From contig NZ_AVCS01000006.1 of assembly GCF_000498495.1 (NCBI RefSeq), positions 124,001 through 188,000 of the forward strand: a DNA stretch of 64,000 nt, in the 5' to 3' direction. Of this stretch, positions 45,067 through 54,465 are shown one piece after another; positions within the stretch are counted from its first letter, which is position 1; the number at the start of each line of letters is the position of its first letter. The stretch is from Flavobacterium enshiense DK69. Its GTDB lineage: Bacteria; Bacteroidota; Bacteroidia; Flavobacteriales; Flavobacteriaceae. Under the pieces are notes generated by a model, which worked only from the letters and a program-made list of their open reading frames with translations, searched no databases and was not told the DNA's origin. A program made the position numbers and the translations under genes.

Positions 45067-45518
45067 GCCATGCTGATTTGGTTATTAACTGCCGGTGTTG
45101 TTCCGTCTTATTTTCTGTAACAGGTCAAGTTTCTAAAATCAGTAAGCCATTTTGTGGGTCCGACAGAGGAATCGCACAGGTCTGTTTTACACCATTAAGA
45201 ATATCAAACGAAAGTGAAAGAAACCTCAAAGGCTGTAGAGGAATCAGGACCTGACTCCAGTTAGTTTTTATGTGCTGGAATGCTTAAAAATAAAGGAGCG
45301 CTAAAAAGCAGAAGATTTTAATATGACTAAATTTATGATATGTTAAAATTCAGAGTTAATAAACATTGCTTTTAGTGTTCAATAAGATAAGGAAGCTTCT
45401 AAGAACATATTGGTTTTGGAGCAAAAAAAATTGAAAAATGTGGGAATGATTTTATGGAGGTTTTGAATGTAGTTTAAGTTGAACAGACCATCAGCAGTTG
45501 CTGGTGGTTTGTTTTTTT
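45067..45518. other. 452-bp non-coding region after ssb
   Basis: No gene of meaningful length is found on either strand. A compact hairpin occurs at 45240-45258 (TCAGG-A-CCTGA core with GGA/TCC flanks), and the region ends in a strong + strand terminator. It may be a long ssb 3' UTR, an RNA gene or the remains of a lost gene. Confidence 0.55.
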
Positions 45519-45520
45519 TT
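45482..45520 (+). terminator. Strong + strand terminator 416 bp after ssb
   Basis: Arms of 15 bp (two G-T pairs) around a 2-nt turn are followed by nine T residues on the + strand. The minus strand lacks a T-run, so it does not serve the HDAC-like gene ending at 45519. Confidence 0.8.
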
Positions 45521-46418
45521 AATAGATTGAAACTGCCATGCGATACGTATTGGCATGGGCCTCGATAATGGTCTTAATATCCGGGGAATATCCACCTCCC
45601 ATGCTCACTTGTACCGGAATTTGGTATTTGTTGCAAAGGGAAAAAACGATTTCATCTCTATTTTTGCATCCGTTCAGACTGCATCCTAGTTTTCCCAACT
45701 TATCAGAAGCCAGAATATCCACACCGCTCAGGTAAAAAATAAAATCCGGTTTTTGTTTTTCAATGAGATAAGGCAAAGTGTTCTGCAGGATTTCAATATA
45801 TTTTTCGTCATCTGTATGGTCATGGAGCGCGATGTCCAAATCGGAAGTTTCTTTTTTAAAGGGATAATTGGACTTTCCGTGCATTGAAAAGGTAAACACA
45901 CTGTCATTGTTCCGGAAGATTTCTGCAGTTCCATTTCCCTGATGTACGTCCAGATCTACAATTAAAATCTTTTTGGCTAGTTTTTTGTCTAATAGATATT
46001 GTGCGCCAATAGCCTGATCGTTCAGCAGGCAGAAAGCTTCTCCCCGGTTGGAATAGGCGTGGTGGGTTCCACCGGCTATGTTAAAAGCAATGCCAGTCTG
46101 AAGCGCTTTTTCAGCTCCGACTATGGTTCCCTGAGACAAGCGTAATTCTCGTTCCACCAATTCTGCAGAAAGCGGGAATCCTATTTTTCTAACGGCCCGT
46201 GGATCTAAAGTTAGGTTGATTAAATCGGTAACGTATTCTTTTTGGTGAACTGCAAGAATGTGTTCCATATCCGGTAAACCCGGTTCGAAAAAGGCGTTGG
46301 CAGAAACGGTTCCTTCGTGCAAAAGCTGTTGTGGCAACAACTCATACTTAATCATAGGGAAGCGATGTCCTTCCGGCAACGGATGTTTGTAAATAGGGTG
46401 AAATGCAATCGGGAACAT
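45519..46418 (-). CDS. Histone-deacetylase-family hydrolase
   Basis: 299 residues of the arginase/HDAC fold, like bacterial acetoin-utilisation or acetylpolyamine deacetylases. The active-site pair is H119-H120 (GGTHHAYSNRGEAFCLLND). Zinc ligands are D157 and H159 (VDLDVHQGNGTAEIF), with the third aspartate in LSGVDILASDKLG. It deacetylates an unidentified small molecule or protein. The gene abuts the CAT-like gene (no gap), which itself overlaps a HAD hydrolase gene, forming an operon. Confidence 0.9.
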   Translation of the reverse strand: MFPIAFHPIYKHPLPEGHRFPMIKYELLPQQLLHEGTVSANAFFEPGLPDMEHILAVHQKEYVTDLINLTLDPRAVRKIGFPLSAELVERELRLSQGTIVGAEKALQTGIAFNIAGGTHHAYSNRGEAFCLLNDQAIGAQYLLDKKLAKKILIVDLDVHQGNGTAEIFRNNDSVFTFSMHGKSNYPFKKETSDLDIALHDHTDDEKYIEILQNTLPYLIEKQKPDFIFYLSGVDILASDKLGKLGCSLNGCKNRDEIVFSLCNKYQIPVQVSMGGGYSPDIKTIIEAHANTYRMAVSIY

Positions 46419-47048
46419 TTAGGAATCCATTTGTTTCTGTAGTTCTTCCACAAAAAGCCCAACATGGTAACCGTCTATTAAAGCATGGTGTACGTGAACC
46501 GACATAGCCATGCTTCTTTTGCCGTTTTCCTCAATCATTTTCCCGAAAGAAATCTTCGGACAACTGTCGGGATACGAAAAACTTCTCGAATGAGAAATGG
46601 AAGTGAAATTCACCCAAGGAAGTGACGAAAAATGAATCAGGTTATAGTGGCTGCTAAAATCACGGGTTATAAGGCCATCGGTGGTGCGTACCCTTTCTAT
46701 TTCAAGTTTGGCTTTTTCACTGAAAACGTACAAATCTTCAAAATGGTCTATCAGGGAGAATCCAAACGTAGTGTCATCGCGCATTATCGTTGTCGACGCA
46801 TTGATCGTGTCATAAATAAACACTTCGTTGTCAATAATCCGGTAACGGAAGTTTTCAATCGCATTTATCGCCAATAATGTTTTATGCAGATAATAAATGA
46901 AAAATGAAATTTTGTTTTGTTTTGCCTTTTCATAGGCTTTGGTACAGTCTATGTTTACGGTAATGCCAAAAAAAGGTTCGTCGAATTTGCTGAAAAAATC
47001 AAAATGAGTCTTACGGTTCCAGCTCGAAAGGTCTAATTTGTGCTTCAT
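46419..47048 (-). CDS. Chloramphenicol-acetyltransferase-like acyltransferase
   Basis: 209 residues, the length of the trimeric CAT monomer. The catalytic histidine is H188 in HVHHALIDGYHVG, matching the CAT HHxxxDGxH box, with D192. N-terminal SSWNRKTHFDFFSKFDEPFFGIT is the typical CAT opening. The sequence is distant from classical resistance CATs, and its setting between an HDAC-like deacetylase and a HAD phosphatase suggests metabolic acetylation rather than drug resistance. The acceptor is unknown. It overlaps the HAD gene by 1 bp. Confidence 0.85.
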   Translation of the reverse strand: MKHKLDLSSWNRKTHFDFFSKFDEPFFGITVNIDCTKAYEKAKQNKISFFIYYLHKTLLAINAIENFRYRIIDNEVFIYDTINASTTIMRDDTTFGFSLIDHFEDLYVFSEKAKLEIERVRTTDGLITRDFSSHYNLIHFSSLPWVNFTSISHSRSFSYPDSCPKISFGKMIEENGKRSMAMSVHVHHALIDGYHVGLFVEELQKQMDS

Positions 47049-47734
47049 TATATTAGTAATGGTAAAACATCCGTGATTTTTGAAACTGATTTGAATTTCG
47101 GATGCACGATTTCGTGGTCTATTTTCTCATGCGCCCAGGTAGTGTGAAAGGGTACATGAACGGCATAGCCACCAATATTTAATACTGGAAGTACATCTGA
47201 TTTTAATGAATTTCCAATCATAAAAAACTCTTCCGGCTGGATTTCCAAGCGCTGCAATAATTTTTCATAATTGAGTTCCTGTTTGTCGGCCATCACTTCA
47301 ATATGATGAAAATAAGGACCCAAACCCGAATCGTGCAGTTTGCGTTGCTGGTCTTTCAGGTCGCCTTTGGTCGCTACCACCAATTTGTATTTTCCGTGAA
47401 GGGCTTCGAGTGTTTCTTCTACACCGTCTAACAGTTCAATTGGTTTTTGAATCAGTTCTTTGCCCAGTTCGGTGATTTTCTGAATCCCTTTCGAACCAAT
47501 AGTCCCATCAGAAACTTTTATGGCTGTTTCGATCATGGAAAGGATATAGCCTTTAATCCCATAGCCGTATAAAGGAAGATTATCCACCTGAGTTCTTAAT
47601 AATTCCTGCGACAGCGTCTGATACGAATGATAATCACTCATCATGCCGCAAAATTTCCTTTCTGTTTCCTCGAAATAAGGTTCGTTAATGAATAAAGTGT
47701 CGTCGGCGTCGAAGGCGATTACTTTCACATCCAT
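47048..47734 (-). CDS. HAD-superfamily hydrolase
   Basis: 228 residues. Motif I is AFDADDTLFINE (nucleophile and acid/base aspartates), the helical cap is about 15-90, motif II is VVATKGD, and motif IV is FFMIGNSLKSDVLP. This is the subfamily of small phosphatases acting on phosphorylated metabolites. The substrate is unknown. It is the first gene of the HAD/CAT-like/HDAC-like operon. Confidence 0.9.
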   Translation of the reverse strand: MDVKVIAFDADDTLFINEPYFEETERKFCGMMSDYHSYQTLSQELLRTQVDNLPLYGYGIKGYILSMIETAIKVSDGTIGSKGIQKITELGKELIQKPIELLDGVEETLEALHGKYKLVVATKGDLKDQQRKLHDSGLGPYFHHIEVMADKQELNYEKLLQRLEIQPEEFFMIGNSLKSDVLPVLNIGGYAVHVPFHTTWAHEKIDHEIVHPKFKSVSKITDVLPLLI

Positions 47735-47748
47735 AGCTTATTGATATT

Positions 47749-47783
47749 AAAAAACCCTTTCAATGTTTATTTTGAAAGGGTTG
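47749..47783 (-). terminator. Terminator after metG
   Basis: ACCCTTTCAA/TTGAAAGGGT hairpin with a T-run on the minus strand, 12 bp past the metG stop. Confidence 0.8.
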
Positions 47784-47794
47784 TATGTTTGATT

Positions 47795-49855
47795 TTAGCT
47801 GATCATCGCTCCGTTAATCACGCCTTCTGCATCCGGATTCACGAAAACCAGTTTGCCTTCTGCTGTGTTGGACAATAAAAGCATACCTTCACTCTCCACG
47901 CCGCGTAGGGCTCTTGGCGCTAAGTTTACCAAAACAGTAACGCGTTTCCCGATTACTTCTTCCGGAGAGAAATGTTCTGCGATTCCGGAAACAATCGTAC
48001 GCACATCAATTCCAGTATCTACTTTTAAAACCAATAACTTGTTGGCTTTCGGCATTTTTTCGGCTTCGATGATGGTTCCGATACGTAAATCCACTTTGGC
48101 AAAATCTTCAAAGGTGATGATGTCTTTTTGTGGCTCGGCTTTAGCGTTTTCTGCTTTGTTGGCTACTTTAGTTGCTTCCAATTTGTCAATTTGTTTTTGA
48201 ATTTCGTCGTCTTCTATTTTAGCGAATAACAATTCCGCTTCTCCAATCTGATGTCCTGATGGAAGTAAATCGGATATGTTGGAAATATCGTTCCAGCTGA
48301 AAGTATTATTCAGTTTTAAGATGTTTTTTAATTTGTTTGCCGTAAACGGTAAGAACGGTTCTGCTAACACGCTTAAAGCAGCCGCAATTTGTAATGCTAC
48401 ATACATTTGCGTCTGTACGCGTTCCGGATTGTCCTTGATGATTTTCCACGGCTCTTCGTCGGCTAAATATTTATTGCCCAAACGCGCCACATTCATCAAT
48501 TCGCTTAACGCTTCTCTGAAACGGTATCTTTCCACAGAAGAAGCAATTACCGCCGGATAAGCTTTCAGTTCCGTTAGCGTTGCTTCGTCTATTTCCGTCA
48601 GTGCATTCGGCTGAGGGATAACACCATTATAATATTTATTGGTCAATACCACAACTCGGTTGATAAAGTTTCCGAAGATGGCCACCAATTCGTTGTTATT
48701 TCTTGCCTGAAAGTCTTTCCAGGTAAAGTCGTTGTCTTTGGTTTCCGGAGCATTGGCCGTTAAGGCATAACGTAATACATCCTGTTTTTCAGGGAAGTCG
48801 GTCAAGTATTCATGTAGCCAAACCGCCCAGTTTTTGGAAGTAGACAATTTGTTTCCTTCCAGATTCAGGAATTCGTTAGCCGGTACATTATCAGGTAAGA
48901 TGTAACTTCCTTCTGCTTTTAGCATCGCAGGGAAAATCACGCAATGGAATACGATATTGTCTTTTCCGATGAAATGAACCAGTTTCGTGTCCTTTGATTT
49001 CCAGTACGGTTCCCAGTCTTTTCCTTCTCTGGCCGCCCATTCTTTTGTAGAGGAAATGTATCCGATAGGTGCATCAAACCAAACGTACAGTTTTTTGCCT
49101 TCCGCTCCTTCCACCGGAACGTCGATACCCCAATCCAAATCACGGGTTACCGCACGAGGGCGTAAACCGTCTTCCAACCAGGATTTTACCTGACCAAACA
49201 CATTTGGTTTCCAGTCGTTTTTATGACCTTCCAGGATCCATTCTCTTAAGAACGCATCATATTGGTCTAAAGGTAAGAACCAGTGTTTAGTCGATTTTAA
49301 AATCGGTTTTGTTCCGGTAATAGTTGATTTAGGGTTGATTAAATCGGTCGCATTTAAGGACGAACCACATTTTTCGCATTGGTCGCCGTACGCTTCTTCA
49401 TTGCCGCATTTCGGACAAGTTCCCGTTACGAAACGATCCGCTAAAAACTGATCGGCTTTCTCGTCGTATAATTGATCGGTCGTTTCTTCGATGAATTTTC
49501 CTTCGTCATATAATTTTCTGAAAAACTCAGAAGCAGTTTCATGATGAATTTTAGCGGAAGTACGCGAATAATTATCAAAAGAAATTCCGAAATCTTCAAA
49601 CGATTTACGAATGATTCCGTCGTATTTGTCGATTACCTGTTGCGGCGTAATTCCTTCTTTTTTGGCTTTCATTGAAATCGCCACACCATGTTCGTCGCTT
49701 CCGCAGATGAAGGCCACATCTTTTCCCTGCATACGTAGGAAACGGGCATAAATATCGGAAGGCACGTAAACACCGGCAAGGTGTCCAATGTGAATTGGGC
49801 CGTTCGTATAAGGTAAAGCGGCAGTAATCGTATATCTTTTCGGATCTTGTATCAT
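47795..49855 (-). CDS. metG: Methionyl-tRNA synthetase
   Basis: 686 residues. The class I signatures are H22-IGH ([10 protein letters not shown]) and KLSTSK. The zinc knuckle [18 protein letters not shown] lies in the connecting domain, an anticodon-binding helical domain follows, and a C-terminal EMAP/Trbp111-type tRNA-binding domain covers about 575-686 ([18 protein letters not shown]). Charges initiator and elongator tRNA-Met. Full length and monocistronic. Confidence 0.97.
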   Translation of the reverse strand: MIQDPKRYTITAALPYTNGPIHIGHLAGVYVPSDIYARFLRMQGKDVAFICGSDEHGVAISMKAKKEGITPQQVIDKYDGIIRKSFEDFGISFDNYSRTSAKIHHETASEFFRKLYDEGKFIEETTDQLYDEKADQFLADRFVTGTCPKCGNEEAYGDQCEKCGSSLNATDLINPKSTITGTKPILKSTKHWFLPLDQYDAFLREWILEGHKNDWKPNVFGQVKSWLEDGLRPRAVTRDLDWGIDVPVEGAEGKKLYVWFDAPIGYISSTKEWAAREGKDWEPYWKSKDTKLVHFIGKDNIVFHCVIFPAMLKAEGSYILPDNVPANEFLNLEGNKLSTSKNWAVWLHEYLTDFPEKQDVLRYALTANAPETKDNDFTWKDFQARNNNELVAIFGNFINRVVVLTNKYYNGVIPQPNALTEIDEATLTELKAYPAVIASSVERYRFREALSELMNVARLGNKYLADEEPWKIIKDNPERVQTQMYVALQIAAALSVLAEPFLPFTANKLKNILKLNNTFSWNDISNISDLLPSGHQIGEAELLFAKIEDDEIQKQIDKLEATKVANKAENAKAEPQKDIITFEDFAKVDLRIGTIIEAEKMPKANKLLVLKVDTGIDVRTIVSGIAEHFSPEEVIGKRVTVLVNLAPRALRGVESEGMLLLSNTAEGKLVFVNPDAEGVINGAMIS

Positions 49856-50013
49856 AAAATTGCGTCAATTTGGATGCAAAAATAATCTATTGTGTATGAA
49901 TTCACGAATTTAAGCGAAATTTTCTGTCTGATTTCTGCTTGGAAAATTGATTTTATAACACATTGATACAGATTATTCTTTAAATTTGTGAGAAGTGATT
50001 TCAAAATTATGAT

Positions 50014-51012
50014 ATGAATGCAGTCAAACTATTTTCTGAATCCTTATTTTTGAAATCAATTTTAATACTGACTGCACTATCATTTTATGCAGTATCCTAT
50101 TCTCAAAAACGCATGAAAATTCCACCGTATCTTAAAAAAGGCGATACCGTTGCCTTAGTATGTACTGCTAGAAAATTTTTTCCCGAAGAAGCACAACCGG
50201 CCATTGATTTGCTGAAATCCTGGGGATTGGAAGTGAAACTGGGCAAAACCATCGGATTGGACAGTTGCCAGTTAGGAGGAACCGATGCAGAACGCACTGC
50301 CGACCTTCAGGAAATGTTAGATGATGATAATGTCAAAGCGATTTGGTGTGCCCGCGGCGGTTATGGTACGGTACGTATTATTGATACGCTTGATTTTACC
50401 CGATTCAAAAAACATCCAAAGTGGATTATGGGTTTTAGCGATGTTACTGTATTGCATAGTCATTTGAATACCTTAGGAATTGCGACTTTACATTCTATTA
50501 TGCCTTTTACGGTTCCGAAAGCGCCGGATGAGGTTAAGGAAACGCTTCGCAAGGCACTTTTTGGAGAAAGCCTCAAATATGTGGTTCCTGCCAAAGGTTA
50601 TGAAATTAAAGGTAAGGCCAAAGGACAGTTGGTTGGTGGAAATCTTTCCATATTATATAGTTTATTAGGGTCGAAGTCTTCTTTGGATACCGACGGGAAA
50701 ATTCTTTTCATTGAAGATTTGGATGAGTATTTATACCATATCGATCGTATGATGCAGAACCTGAAACGTAACGGCTATTTCGAAAATCTGAAAGGATTGA
50801 TCGTTGGCAGCATGACCGATATGCACGATAACGAGATTCCGTTTGGTCAGAATGAAGTGGGGATTATTATGGAGATTGCAAAAAAATATAACTTTCCGGT
50901 TTGTTTTTATTTTCCGGCAGGGCATCAAAAGGACAACCGCACATTAATCCTTGGAAAGGAAGTGGAGTTTGAAGTTAATTCCGATGAAATCATTTTGGAA
51001 TTCAAAAAATAA
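50014..51012 (+). CDS. LD-carboxypeptidase (S66 family), probably exported
   Basis: 332 residues. After an N-terminal hydrophobic signal (about 14-31, ending VSYSQ) comes the S66 domain, starting PYLKKGDTVALVCTARKF. The nucleophile serine lies in GFSDVTVLH, and the catalytic Glu/His region includes LFIEDLDEYLYHIDRM and FPAGHQ. The family cleaves the L-Lys/DAP-D-Ala bond of murein tetrapeptides, usually in the cytoplasm. Here the 33-residue extension would send it to the periplasm, unless translation really starts at ATG 50113. The stop overlaps the YraN start by 1 bp. Confidence 0.9.
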   Translation: MNAVKLFSESLFLKSILILTALSFYAVSYSQKRMKIPPYLKKGDTVALVCTARKFFPEEAQPAIDLLKSWGLEVKLGKTIGLDSCQLGGTDAERTADLQEMLDDDNVKAIWCARGGYGTVRIIDTLDFTRFKKHPKWIMGFSDVTVLHSHLNTLGIATLHSIMPFTVPKAPDEVKETLRKALFGESLKYVVPAKGYEIKGKAKGQLVGGNLSILYSLLGSKSSLDTDGKILFIEDLDEYLYHIDRMMQNLKRNGYFENLKGLIVGSMTDMHDNEIPFGQNEVGIIMEIAKKYNFPVCFYFPAGHQKDNRTLILGKEVEFEVNSDEIILEFKK

Positions 51013-51371
51013 TGGCGGAACACAATGATTTAGGAAAGCTTGGTGAAGAACTTGCAGCCGATTTTTTAAAGAAAGAAGGTTACGAGATTTTGGAAAGAAA
51101 TTGGTTTTTTCAGAAGGCAGAGGTTGATATCATCGCCAAAAAAAATGATATTTTGGCTGTTGTAGAGGTGAAAACACGTACAAATTTGGATTATGGCGAC
51201 CCTCATAACTTTGTAAATGCAAAAAAAATAAAATTATTGGTAAAAGCTGTCGATGAATATGTTATTAGCAAAAACCTTGATTTTACAGTGCGTTTCGATA
51301 TAATTTCTGTAACAAATAAAGCAACCGATTGTGAAATTTTGCATCTAAAAGATGCTTTTTATTATTTTTGA
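51012..51371 (+). CDS. YraN/UPF0102 nuclease-fold protein
   Basis: 119 residues of the Holliday-junction-resolvase-like restriction fold. Conserved elements are LGEELAADFLKKEGYEILERNW near the N-terminus and the core motif VDIIAKKNDILAVVEVKTR (D...ExK), with the VNAKKIKLLVKAVDEY helix following. The function in the cell is unproven. Its ATG overlaps the carboxypeptidase stop by one base. Confidence 0.9.
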   Translation: MAEHNDLGKLGEELAADFLKKEGYEILERNWFFQKAEVDIIAKKNDILAVVEVKTRTNLDYGDPHNFVNAKKIKLLVKAVDEYVISKNLDFTVRFDIISVTNKATDCEILHLKDAFYYF

Positions 51372-51381
51372 TGTGTTATAA

Positions 51382-51412
51382 TTGTAACAGTTTGTTTTTT
51401 TTTGTAGATTTG
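51382..51412 (+). promoter_or_regulatory. Promoter of the ACT-like gene
   Basis: TTG at 51382-51384, a 20-bp spacer and TAGATTTG at 51405-51412 match the Bacteroidota -33/-7 pattern, 30 bp before the ATG. Confidence 0.55.
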
Positions 51413-51441
51413 CCTAAAATTTGTTTTAAAAATAATTATTT

Positions 51442-52101
51442 ATGAAAACGATTTCTTCTGTTGTTGAGAATTATATTAAGTCAAAGCCGTTTTTACTTAA
51501 CGGGTTAACGCTTGGAATAGTGAATCTGACGTCATTGGCCAGAATTATTCAGCACGATTTAGAGAATGAAATGGATAAGGAAGTGAAGCAGGGTGCTATT
51601 GTGATGGCTTTAAAGCGTTTGTCTGAGGAGCTTGATTTCCGAATCAACCATAAAATTGAGAAAACCCTAAAAGGAATGGGTGAAATCACCGTGCGTTCTT
51701 CACTGGTTAATTACAACTTCCCAATTAATCAAAGGGTTTTAAACAGACAAGCTGATTTTTTAAGTGAAATCAGTTCGCTTAAAGATGTTTTCTATACGTC
51801 TTCACGAGGTGTTAATGAAACAAACATTATCCTAAGCGAATCCATCAGCGATATTCTTGAGAGACACTTCGAGGATGAAAAATGGTTGGTCAAAACCGAT
51901 AAATTAGCGTCGATTACGGTAAAATTGCCTAAAGACAACGTAGGGACACCGGGTCTTTTCTATTTCGTTTTCCAACGCTTGGCTTGGGATGGAATCAATA
52001 TCAACGAAGTGATTTCTACAAATTTTGAAATTACCATCGTAGTAAGCGAAGAGCACATTGATAGTGCATTCAAAGTTATTAAAGATTTGAAAAAAGTCTA
52101 A
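51442..52101 (+). CDS. Conserved protein with a C-terminal ACT-like domain
   Basis: 219 residues. The N-terminal third looks like a small helical DNA- or protein-binding module (NLTSLARIIQHDLE... GAIVMALKRLSEEL). Two beta-alpha segments follow, the last (GLFYFVFQRLAWDGININEVISTNFEITIVV) resembling the ACT regulatory fold of aspartate kinases. No kinase catalytic residues are present. I think relatives are widespread in Flavobacteria and often misnamed aspartate kinase. A role as an amino-acid-responsive regulator is speculative. Confidence 0.72.
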   Translation: MKTISSVVENYIKSKPFLLNGLTLGIVNLTSLARIIQHDLENEMDKEVKQGAIVMALKRLSEELDFRINHKIEKTLKGMGEITVRSSLVNYNFPINQRVLNRQADFLSEISSLKDVFYTSSRGVNETNIILSESISDILERHFEDEKWLVKTDKLASITVKLPKDNVGTPGLFYFVFQRLAWDGININEVISTNFEITIVVSEEHIDSAFKVIKDLKKV

Positions 52102-52177
52102 CTAATTGAATATCTGTTAGGATTTTTATTTTTTTTAGTTATTTTTGGCACACTAAAACCAAAACTATCTATTAAAA

Positions 52178-54370
52178 GTGAAAAAATTAACTACTATTTT
52201 AGCCTTATTGTGCTGCTTTTTTGCGTTCTCGCAAAATAAAGTAGCTTCCAAAATACGGGAACTGAATTTGTCAAAGACAAAATTCGTTCCCGTTTTTCCT
52301 TTAACACCTATTGAAAGGGCTCCGAATACCCAGATTGAAAAAACGGTGGCCGATGCCCAATTAGCAACAATCAAAACAGCTGTAGTTAATGATGTGGTGG
52401 CTAATGGTTATGAAACCATCGAAGTGCAAATCCCTTATCATGGAAGTATGATTGATATACAGCTTTACAAAGTTGATTTGTTTTCGGAAGGTTTTCATGT
52501 CGACACTGACAAGCAAAAATACATTTCGTACGATAGAGGTGCTTATTACAGAGGGATTATTAAAAATGATCCTAGTTCATTAGTTTCATTCAATTTCTTC
52601 AATGGAGAATTTAACGGAGTTGTTTCAAGTTCGCTATTGAGTAATTTAGTCGTTGGAAAGATTGATGCGCCTGGGAATGTCAATGAGTATGTTATTTATG
52701 AAGATCAGAAAATGAAGGTGGCAAGTCCGAACGAATGTCATACAAAGGATGAGGTTACGGAGTATAAAGATCATAAGTCGGGTGATTCGAGAACACAATC
52801 TGGGACGAAATGTGTAGCTACCTATTTTGAAATTGATAATAATTTGTTTGTTGCAAACGGGAGCAATACTACTACTACTACCAATTGGATGACTTCGGTT
52901 TTCAATAATATGCAGACGCTTTATGCCAATGACGGAATTACATTGGCACTAAAAACGATTTACATCTGGACATCACAGGATCCTTATGAAGGAGCAGGTT
53001 CCGACCCGAGTGATTACTTGTACAAGTTCAAAGATGTTCGCCCGGTTTTTGATGGCGATGTTGGGCAATTGGTTGGAATTGACGCGGGAAATTTAGGTGG
53101 TGTGTCCATGGGTATTGGAGGTTTGTGTACTACTAATAATTATGTCTATTCGGATGTTTTTTTGAGTTATTCTACTGTGCCAACCTACTCGTGGACCATT
53201 ATGGTGGTTACGCATGAATTTGGCCACAATGTTGGTTCTCGCCATACCCATGCCTGTGCCTGGAACGGAGATAATACAGCTATTGACAACTGTGGGCCTT
53301 TTAGTATTCCTAATGGCGAAGGTACTTCCTGTATGACTACTCCGCCGACTATTCCGTCTGGTTCCGAAAAGGGTACGATTATGAGTTATTGTCACCTTGT
53401 TGGCGGTGTTGGAATCAACTTAGCTAACGGATTTGGTCCACAGCCGGCTAATGCGATTTTAGATTTTATCGATTCGAGAGCGTGTTTAAGTACCGATTGT
53501 ATTTCTGTGTGTGTTAATGGAGTTGGCGCTATCGATGCGCAGTATAATGCAGTTTCCACTTCCGCCGTTGTTTCTTGGACCGATATTACCAATGAAGATA
53601 CCTGGCAAGTGGCAGTAATGCCGTTTTCGAGTAATTTGCCATCATGGACTACTGTGACATCTCCTACTTTTACAGCCAATGGGTTGACTCCAAATACGTA
53701 TTACAAATTTAGGGTAAAACCCAATTGCGGAAGTTTGACGCCTTTAACACGTGAGTTTGTTTTCCTAACCTCTGCAAATTATTGTAATGGGATAACCTTA
53801 ACGGATACTGGAGGCGCGGCAGGAAATTATAGGGATAATCAAAATTTCGTAAGAACGATTGTTCCAAACGTGCCCAACAATAAGATAAAGTTAACTTTTT
53901 CAAGTTTCTCTTTGGAGAGAGATTATGACTATCTGTATGTTTATAATGGATCAAGTACGTCATCCCCGGCCTTTGCGGCAAACGGTTATACAGGAACAAC
54001 AGTTGTTCCGGGTCCTTTTGAATCTACTGCGCCTGATGGGGCTTTAACACTTAAGTTCTACTCCGATGGCGGCACGACAGACAGGGGCTGGGTTGCAACA
54101 ACATCATGTCTTGCAAATCTTGGGCTTGATGAAAATAATTACCTGGATTATTCGTATTATCCAAACCCAACTAACGGATTAGTAACGATAAATTCTAAAG
54201 ATATAATCTCAAATGTAATGGTTTATAACGTTGAAGGACGATTATTGTACTCTGGAGATGTAAATAACCTTACTGCGCAGGTTGATATTTCCGGCTATGC
54301 ATCGGGAACTTATTTCTTTAAGATGAATATTGATAATCAGATTGTTAACTTCAAAATAGTGAAGTTGTAG
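52178..54370 (+). CDS. T9SS-exported reprolysin-like metalloprotease
   Basis: 730 residues from a GTG start. Signal peptide about 1-18 (ending AFS), a propeptide-like region to about 200, and a metzincin catalytic domain with the zinc motif H346-EFGH-NVGSRH356 and a Met-turn (GTIMSYCH). Then come a fibronectin-III-like domain (about 450-525), a CUB-like domain (about 535-645, SLERDYDYLYVYNG) and a T9SS type-A sorting domain (YYPNPTNGLVTIN to the end VNFKIVKL). It is secreted or surface-attached and digests external protein. Confidence 0.93.
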   Translation: MKKLTTILALLCCFFAFSQNKVASKIRELNLSKTKFVPVFPLTPIERAPNTQIEKTVADAQLATIKTAVVNDVVANGYETIEVQIPYHGSMIDIQLYKVDLFSEGFHVDTDKQKYISYDRGAYYRGIIKNDPSSLVSFNFFNGEFNGVVSSSLLSNLVVGKIDAPGNVNEYVIYEDQKMKVASPNECHTKDEVTEYKDHKSGDSRTQSGTKCVATYFEIDNNLFVANGSNTTTTTNWMTSVFNNMQTLYANDGITLALKTIYIWTSQDPYEGAGSDPSDYLYKFKDVRPVFDGDVGQLVGIDAGNLGGVSMGIGGLCTTNNYVYSDVFLSYSTVPTYSWTIMVVTHEFGHNVGSRHTHACAWNGDNTAIDNCGPFSIPNGEGTSCMTTPPTIPSGSEKGTIMSYCHLVGGVGINLANGFGPQPANAILDFIDSRACLSTDCISVCVNGVGAIDAQYNAVSTSAVVSWTDITNEDTWQVAVMPFSSNLPSWTTVTSPTFTANGLTPNTYYKFRVKPNCGSLTPLTREFVFLTSANYCNGITLTDTGGAAGNYRDNQNFVRTIVPNVPNNKIKLTFSSFSLERDYDYLYVYNGSSTSSPAFAANGYTGTTVVPGPFESTAPDGALTLKFYSDGGTTDRGWVATTSCLANLGLDENNYLDYSYYPNPTNGLVTINSKDIISNVMVYNVEGRLLYSGDVNNLTAQVDISGYASGTYFFKMNIDNQIVNFKIVKL

Positions 54371-54385
54371 TATATTCTTAGTGTT

Positions 54386-54432
54386 AAATAAAAACCCGTT
54401 GCCTTAAAAAGTAGCGGGTTTTTGTTTTTATT
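54386..54432 (+). terminator. Terminator after the metalloprotease gene
   Basis: AAACCCGTTGC/GTAGCGGGTTT stem followed by a T-rich run, starting 16 bp past the stop. Confidence 0.75.
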
Positions 54433-54436
54433 TCAA

Positions 54437-54444
54437 TATATTTG
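54437..54444 (+). promoter_or_regulatory. Candidate -7 box for the four-helix membrane protein gene
   Basis: TATATTTG lies 21 bp before the ATG, immediately after the preceding terminator. Confidence 0.4.
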
Positions 54445-54465
54445 TTTAACTAATAAAACGAATAT

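Noticed and set aside
45070..45120. 16-codon frame directly after ssb.
   Set aside because: Too short and without features beyond hydrophobicity; not supported as a gene.
46419..47048. Chloramphenicol resistance gene.
   Set aside because: The catalytic box is right, but the sequence is distant from known resistance types and the gene sits in a metabolic-looking operon, so resistance is not claimed.
51442..52101. Aspartate kinase.
   Set aside because: Only an ACT-like C-terminal segment is visible; kinase catalytic motifs are absent and the length is half that of the enzyme.
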